From contig JAGLBQ010000106.1 in assembly GCA_023146675.1 (NCBI GenBank), positions 1 through 7,434 of the forward strand: DNA of 7,434 bases, in the 5' to 3' direction. A program made the position numbers and the translations under genes. The DNA comes from Cocleimonas sp. GTDB lineage: Bacteria; Pseudomonadota; Gammaproteobacteria; Thiotrichales; Thiotrichaceae. Every line of letters starts with the position of its first letter. The stretch's first letter is position 1. The notes below the pieces were generated by a model. It did no database searches. It was not told the origin of the DNA and saw only the letters and a list, made by a program, of their open reading frames with translations. This document shows positions 5,112 to 7,434 of this stretch, piece after piece.

Positions 5112-6656
5112 CTACTCTCTCGTCATTACATCCAATAAAATGGACTTACCTTCCATTGCACTGGGCTGTGTTAATCCCATTAGCTCTAGTACAGTGGGGG
5201 CAAGGCTACTTAAACCACCATTGGTACGCAACCGCCAGAATTCTTTATCAATGATCAGACATGGCACAGGATATACGGTGTGCTGAGTACTTGGCTCGCC
5301 TGTGAAGGGATCAACATATTCATCACAATTACCATGATCTGCGGTTAAAATAACAGAATAATCATTTTCTACAGCAGCATCAAGCACCCTTCCCACTTCT
5401 GTATCAAGAGTTTCAACGGCTTTAATAATGGCCTCTGGTATTGCACTGTGGCCAACCATATCGCCATTGGCAAAATTAACGACGATAAAAGAGTGTTTTT
5501 GCTTATTAACCGCTTCGATAATAGTATCTGCAACTTTTGCCGCATTCATTTCAGGCGCTTCGTCATAAGTATCGACTTTTGGCGAGTCAATCATTATACG
5601 GTCTTCACCTGCATACGGTGTTTCACGTCCCCCATTAAAGAAAAAGGTAACGTGTGCGTATTTTTCTGTTTCTGCGCAGTGTAGTTGCTTAAAGCCCGAA
5701 AGACAGATGGTATGCGATAAATTAGTGCCTGGTCGCTCTGGTCTAAAGGCAACAGGGGCAAGTAATTTTTTATCGTATTCGGTAATACAGGTGACGGTAA
5801 TTGGCTCATAGCCTTTACGCTCAAAACCACTGAACTCTTCCATTCCGAGTGCTTCAGCCAATTGGCGAGGGCGATCATTACGGAAATTAAAGAAAATTAG
5901 CGAATCATCTGGCTCTACTGTGGCAGCACCTTCCATGATATAAGGCGGAAGAAACTCATCGGTTTTTCCATTCGCATAACTTGCTTCAATCGCATCTATA
6001 GCGTGGGTCATTGTGGTGCCTTCGCCATTCACCATTAAATCCCAAGCCAGTTTTGTACGCTCCCAGCGTGAATCTCTATCCATTGCATAAAAGCGCCCAA
6101 TCATGGTAGAAATACTACCATTTGCATCTTTCAAGGTTTCTCTAAGCTGCTTGATAAAGCGTATAGCAGATTTTGGAGAGGTGTCACGCCCATCCGTAAT
6201 GATATGCATCGCAGGGATAACACCTTCTTCTTTACACATACGAATCAGGGCGCAAAGGTGGCTAACATGGCTATGTACACCGCCATTTGACACTAGTCCT
6301 AACAAGTGAATAGGACGATTATTTTCTTTTGCTTGCACCATTGCACTGCGTAATACTGCATTCTTTGCAAATTTTCCATCAGCAATAGCATCATCAATGC
6401 GCACTAAGTCTTGACGCAAAATGGCACCGCAACCAATGGTTAAATGCCCAACTTCAGAGTTACCCATCTGCCCTTCTGGCAAACCAACCGAGGTGCCAGA
6501 GGCTTGTAGTGTGGTGTGTGGATATTTACTGAAATACTCATCCAAATTGGGTGTATTTGCTTCATGAACCGCATTATTTTTTTTACTTGGATTAACCCCA
6601 AATCCATCTAAAATAAGCAAAATTGTTTTACTACGGGGAACCTTTCTATCGGGCAC
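5112..6656 (-). CDS. gpmI: 2,3-bisphosphoglycerate-independent phosphoglycerate mutase
   Basis: This cytoplasmic enzyme interconverts 3- and 2-phosphoglycerate in glycolysis and gluconeogenesis through a phosphoserine intermediate, using two manganese ions. The protein has 514 residues, the normal length for the family. Visible motifs of the alkaline-phosphatase superfamily are LLILDGFG with metal ligand D17; GQMGNSEVGH with catalytic S67; ITDGRDTSP in the substrate-binding transferase domain; FRNDRPRQL; ANGDMVGH with D399 and H403; TADHGNCDE with D440 and H441; and QHTVYPVP with H459. The set is complete, so the enzyme should be active. The start is a GTG (6654-6656), supported by AGGA at 6664-6667 (minus strand) with a 7-base gap. 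It faces the exported-protein gene tail to tail. The same-strand gene upstream is 317 bp away with a MITE-like element between, so gpmI probably has its own promoter, although I could not identify one. Confidence 0.97.
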   Translation of the reverse strand: MPDRKVPRSKTILLILDGFGVNPSKKNNAVHEANTPNLDEYFSKYPHTTLQASGTSVGLPEGQMGNSEVGHLTIGCGAILRQDLVRIDDAIADGKFAKNAVLRSAMVQAKENNRPIHLLGLVSNGGVHSHVSHLCALIRMCKEEGVIPAMHIITDGRDTSPKSAIRFIKQLRETLKDANGSISTMIGRFYAMDRDSRWERTKLAWDLMVNGEGTTMTHAIDAIEASYANGKTDEFLPPYIMEGAATVEPDDSLIFFNFRNDRPRQLAEALGMEEFSGFERKGYEPITVTCITEYDKKLLAPVAFRPERPGTNLSHTICLSGFKQLHCAETEKYAHVTFFFNGGRETPYAGEDRIMIDSPKVDTYDEAPEMNAAKVADTIIEAVNKQKHSFIVVNFANGDMVGHSAIPEAIIKAVETLDTEVGRVLDAAVENDYSVILTADHGNCDEYVDPFTGEPSTQHTVYPVPCLIIDKEFWRLRTNGGLSSLAPTVLELMGLTQPSAMEGKSILLDVMTRE

Positions 6657-6859
6657 AACTATTTCCTGTCGTTATTTTTAATGAGGGCATAGTCTACTCT
6701 TTATTGATAATAAGTTCATCTTGCACTTCTTAGCCAGAGAAGACTTGCTTTGTTCCTTCAACACACCCAATGCAAGATAGATAAGCGCGATAGCACATCT
6801 ACCTACAAGGTTGAAACACTAAAGTTTCCCAAAAAAAGGTGAGTTGAATATGTTATTTA
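6657..6859. other. Non-coding spacer upstream of gpmI
   Basis: Apart from the gpmI ribosome binding site at its left end, I see no gene here. The small inverted repeat GAAAC (6813-6817)/GTTTC (6824-6828) is followed by A7 on the plus strand, so it is not a terminator in either direction. A gpmI promoter should lie here, but no clear -35/-10 pair stands out. The last 8 bases are the left target-site copy of the MITE-like element. Confidence 0.5.
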
Positions 6860-6963
6860 GGCATCCTTCACATGTCAGTTGACAGTTCTATAGCTCGTAT
6901 GCAACCTAAGCGTAATACGGGCTACAAAAGTGTAAACTACTTTTCTGTTTTATGAAGGATGCC
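6860..6963. mobile_element. 104-bp MITE-like element with 11-bp inverted ends and 8-bp target duplication
   Basis: The element begins with GGCATCCTTCA (6860-6870) and ends with its perfect complement TGAAGGATGCC (6953-6963). It is flanked directly by the identical octamer GTTATTTA at 6852-6859 and 6964-6971, an exact 8-bp target-site duplication. It encodes no protein, so it would need a transposase supplied in trans. An 8-bp duplication with GG-starting ends is compatible with IS1595-, IS6- or IS256-like transposases; the family cannot be fixed from this copy. Perfect ends and an intact duplication suggest a recent or well-preserved insertion. It landed 2 bp beyond the stop codon of the 6974-7204 gene and leaves that gene intact. 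Transcripts of that gene would run into it. Confidence 0.85.
6873..6944. repeat. Three internal hairpins of the MITE-like element
   Basis: Between the terminal repeats lie TGTC (6873-6876)/GACA (6881-6884), TAGCTCGTAT (6891-6900)/ATACGGGCTA (6915-6924, nine Watson-Crick pairs and one T/G wobble) and AAAAGT (6926-6931)/ACTTTT (6939-6944). With the 11-bp terminal stem closed, the element would fold as a four-way junction with three arms, in DNA or RNA. Confidence 0.65.
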
Positions 6964-6973
6964 GTTATTTATC

Positions 6974-7204
6974 CTATTTTAAAATGGTATTCAAATCTTG
7001 CGTATGTTCAGCTGCTTTGCGTCCTAGGTCTGTTAAATAACCACCATCATTCTGAGTGATTAAACCTTTGCTGAATAAACGTTTTGCGGCAGCAATGGTG
7101 GCGTCAGGCGCTTCATGATGAACTTTAATGCCATCCTGCTCATTCTTTAGGTTAAATTGCATGAGCACATTCAGTTCTGAGGTTAGTTCTGTATTAAAAG
7201 GCAT
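6974..7204 (-). CDS. Small TIGR02647-family protein, probable DNA-binding
   Basis: This 76-residue protein matches what I remember of TIGR02647, a family of about 77 residues of unproven function, sometimes labelled DNA-binding. The matching segments are the start MPFNTELTSELNVLMQF, KVHHEA at 28-33, the helix ATIAAAKRLFSKGLIT at about 35-50, and GGYLTDLGRKAAEH at about 54-67. The RLFxKGLIT...GGYLTxLG part looks like a winged-helix recognition helix plus wing, which is an inference. There is no signal peptide or membrane segment, so it should be cytoplasmic. The ATG (7202-7204) is preceded by AAGGAA at 7209-7214 on the minus strand. It is transcribed toward gpmI but separated from it by the MITE-like element. 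A strong palindromic terminator isolates it from the next gene upstream, so it is probably monocistronic. Confidence 0.85.
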   Translation of the reverse strand: MPFNTELTSELNVLMQFNLKNEQDGIKVHHEAPDATIAAAKRLFSKGLITQNDGGYLTDLGRKAAEHTQDLNTILK

Positions 7205-7246
7205 GGTATTCCTTGTTTGTTTAGTGTGGTAAATAATTCGGGGCGT

Positions 7247-7255
7247 ATTTTAACA
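7247..7255 (-). promoter_or_regulatory. Possible extended -10 promoter of the TIGR02647-family gene
   Basis: On the minus strand TGTTAAAAT (7255-7247) fits an extended -10 (TGnTAnAAT-like), about 42 bp before the ATG. There is no good -35 at normal spacing; the neighbouring sequence is the terminator palindrome. The gene needs its own promoter here because the terminator lies directly upstream. Confidence 0.35.
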
Positions 7256-7262
7256 GTAACCC

Positions 7263-7300
7263 AATAAAAAAGGGATGCTAATTAGCATCCCTTTTTTATT
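7263..7300. terminator. 38-bp perfect palindrome, bidirectional intrinsic terminator
   Basis: The sequence is a perfect palindrome centred between 7281 and 7282. GGGATGCTAA and TTAGCATCCC form the core, flanked by A6 on the left (7266-7271) and T6 on the right (7292-7297), with three further paired bases at each end. Each strand therefore gives a stable GC-containing hairpin followed by a U tract. It lies 17 bp beyond the stop of the partial gene at 7318, which it most likely terminates. Confidence 0.9.
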
Positions 7301-7317
7301 CAATGATTACATTTGGA

Positions 7318-7434
7318 TTATGAAATTTTCTGATCCAAATCACCAGCAATATACTGCTGAGACATTTCATCAAGTGAGTAGATCTTACCAATCTTACTGG
7401 CTTGACCTGCACTGTTAAACGCTTCGTAACGCGC
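7318..7434 (-). CDS. C-terminal end of an unidentified protein, cut by the window edge
   Basis: An open minus-strand frame runs from the right edge to a TAA at 7318-7320. It gives 38 residues beginning ARYEAFNSAG and ending YIAGDLDQKIS. It reads as a normal soluble, mildly polar C-terminus, with SKIGKIYSLDEMSQQY in the middle. I do not recognise the family. The terminator palindrome 17 bp downstream and the absence of stops support a real gene end. Confidence 0.65.
   Translation of the reverse strand, partial: ARYEAFNSAGQASKIGKIYSLDEMSQQYIAGDLDQKIS

Noticed and set aside
5594..5878. Second minus-strand frame and plus-strand ORFs inside gpmI
   Set aside because: They are frame shadows of a complete, motif-verified gpmI.
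6813..6837. GAAAC/GTTTC hairpin next to A7 as a terminator
   Set aside because: The homopolymer is A on the plus strand after the hairpin. On the minus strand the T run precedes the hairpin. Neither orientation works.

Overview
The window looks like chromosomal DNA of a sulfur-oxidising gammaproteobacterium. It is AT-rich, roughly 40 % G+C by eye. Three things point this way: a complete soxB (periplasmic thiosulfohydrolase of the Sox pathway), a TfpX/TfpZ-type type IV pilin accessory gene, and a small TIGR02647-type protein of a kind I know mainly from gammaproteobacteria. A Thiotrichales-like host (Thiothrix/Beggiatoa/Leucothrix relatives) is a reasonable guess but is not proven by the sequence.

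Layout. Bases 24-374 hold two and a quarter tandem copies of a 153/154-bp non-coding repeat, each with two palindromes built on the core ACCGACC. A plus-strand tfpZ-like membrane gene (500-1252) follows, then soxB (1450-3363, plus). Behind soxB is a 356-bp gene-free stretch with a rod-like inverted repeat (3394-3458) and an overlapping hairpin (3456-3472). A plus-strand gene for an unrecognised exported coiled-coil protein (3720-5003) comes next. It has LEA-like 11-residue repeats and a G8 tract near its 5' end. It converges on gpmI (5112-6656, minus), encoding a complete cofactor-independent phosphoglycerate mutase. Upstream of gpmI, a 317-bp spacer contains a 104-bp MITE-like element (6860-6963) with perfect 11-bp terminal inverted repeats and an exact 8-bp target-site duplication. 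The element sits just behind the stop of the TIGR02647-type gene (6974-7204, minus). A 38-bp perfect palindrome (7263-7300), probably a bidirectional terminator, separates that gene from the 3' end of another minus-strand gene that runs off the right edge (7318-7434).

The genes do not form one operon or one pathway. They are separate housekeeping and metabolic units (glycolysis, sulfur oxidation, pilus accessory) divided by long, structured, repeat-rich spacers. No complete new multi-gene system is visible. The least explained items are the structured MITE with its clean insertion footprint, the exported protein with 11-mer repeats and a possibly phase-variable G tract, the ACCGACC double-palindrome repeat, and the structured element behind soxB.
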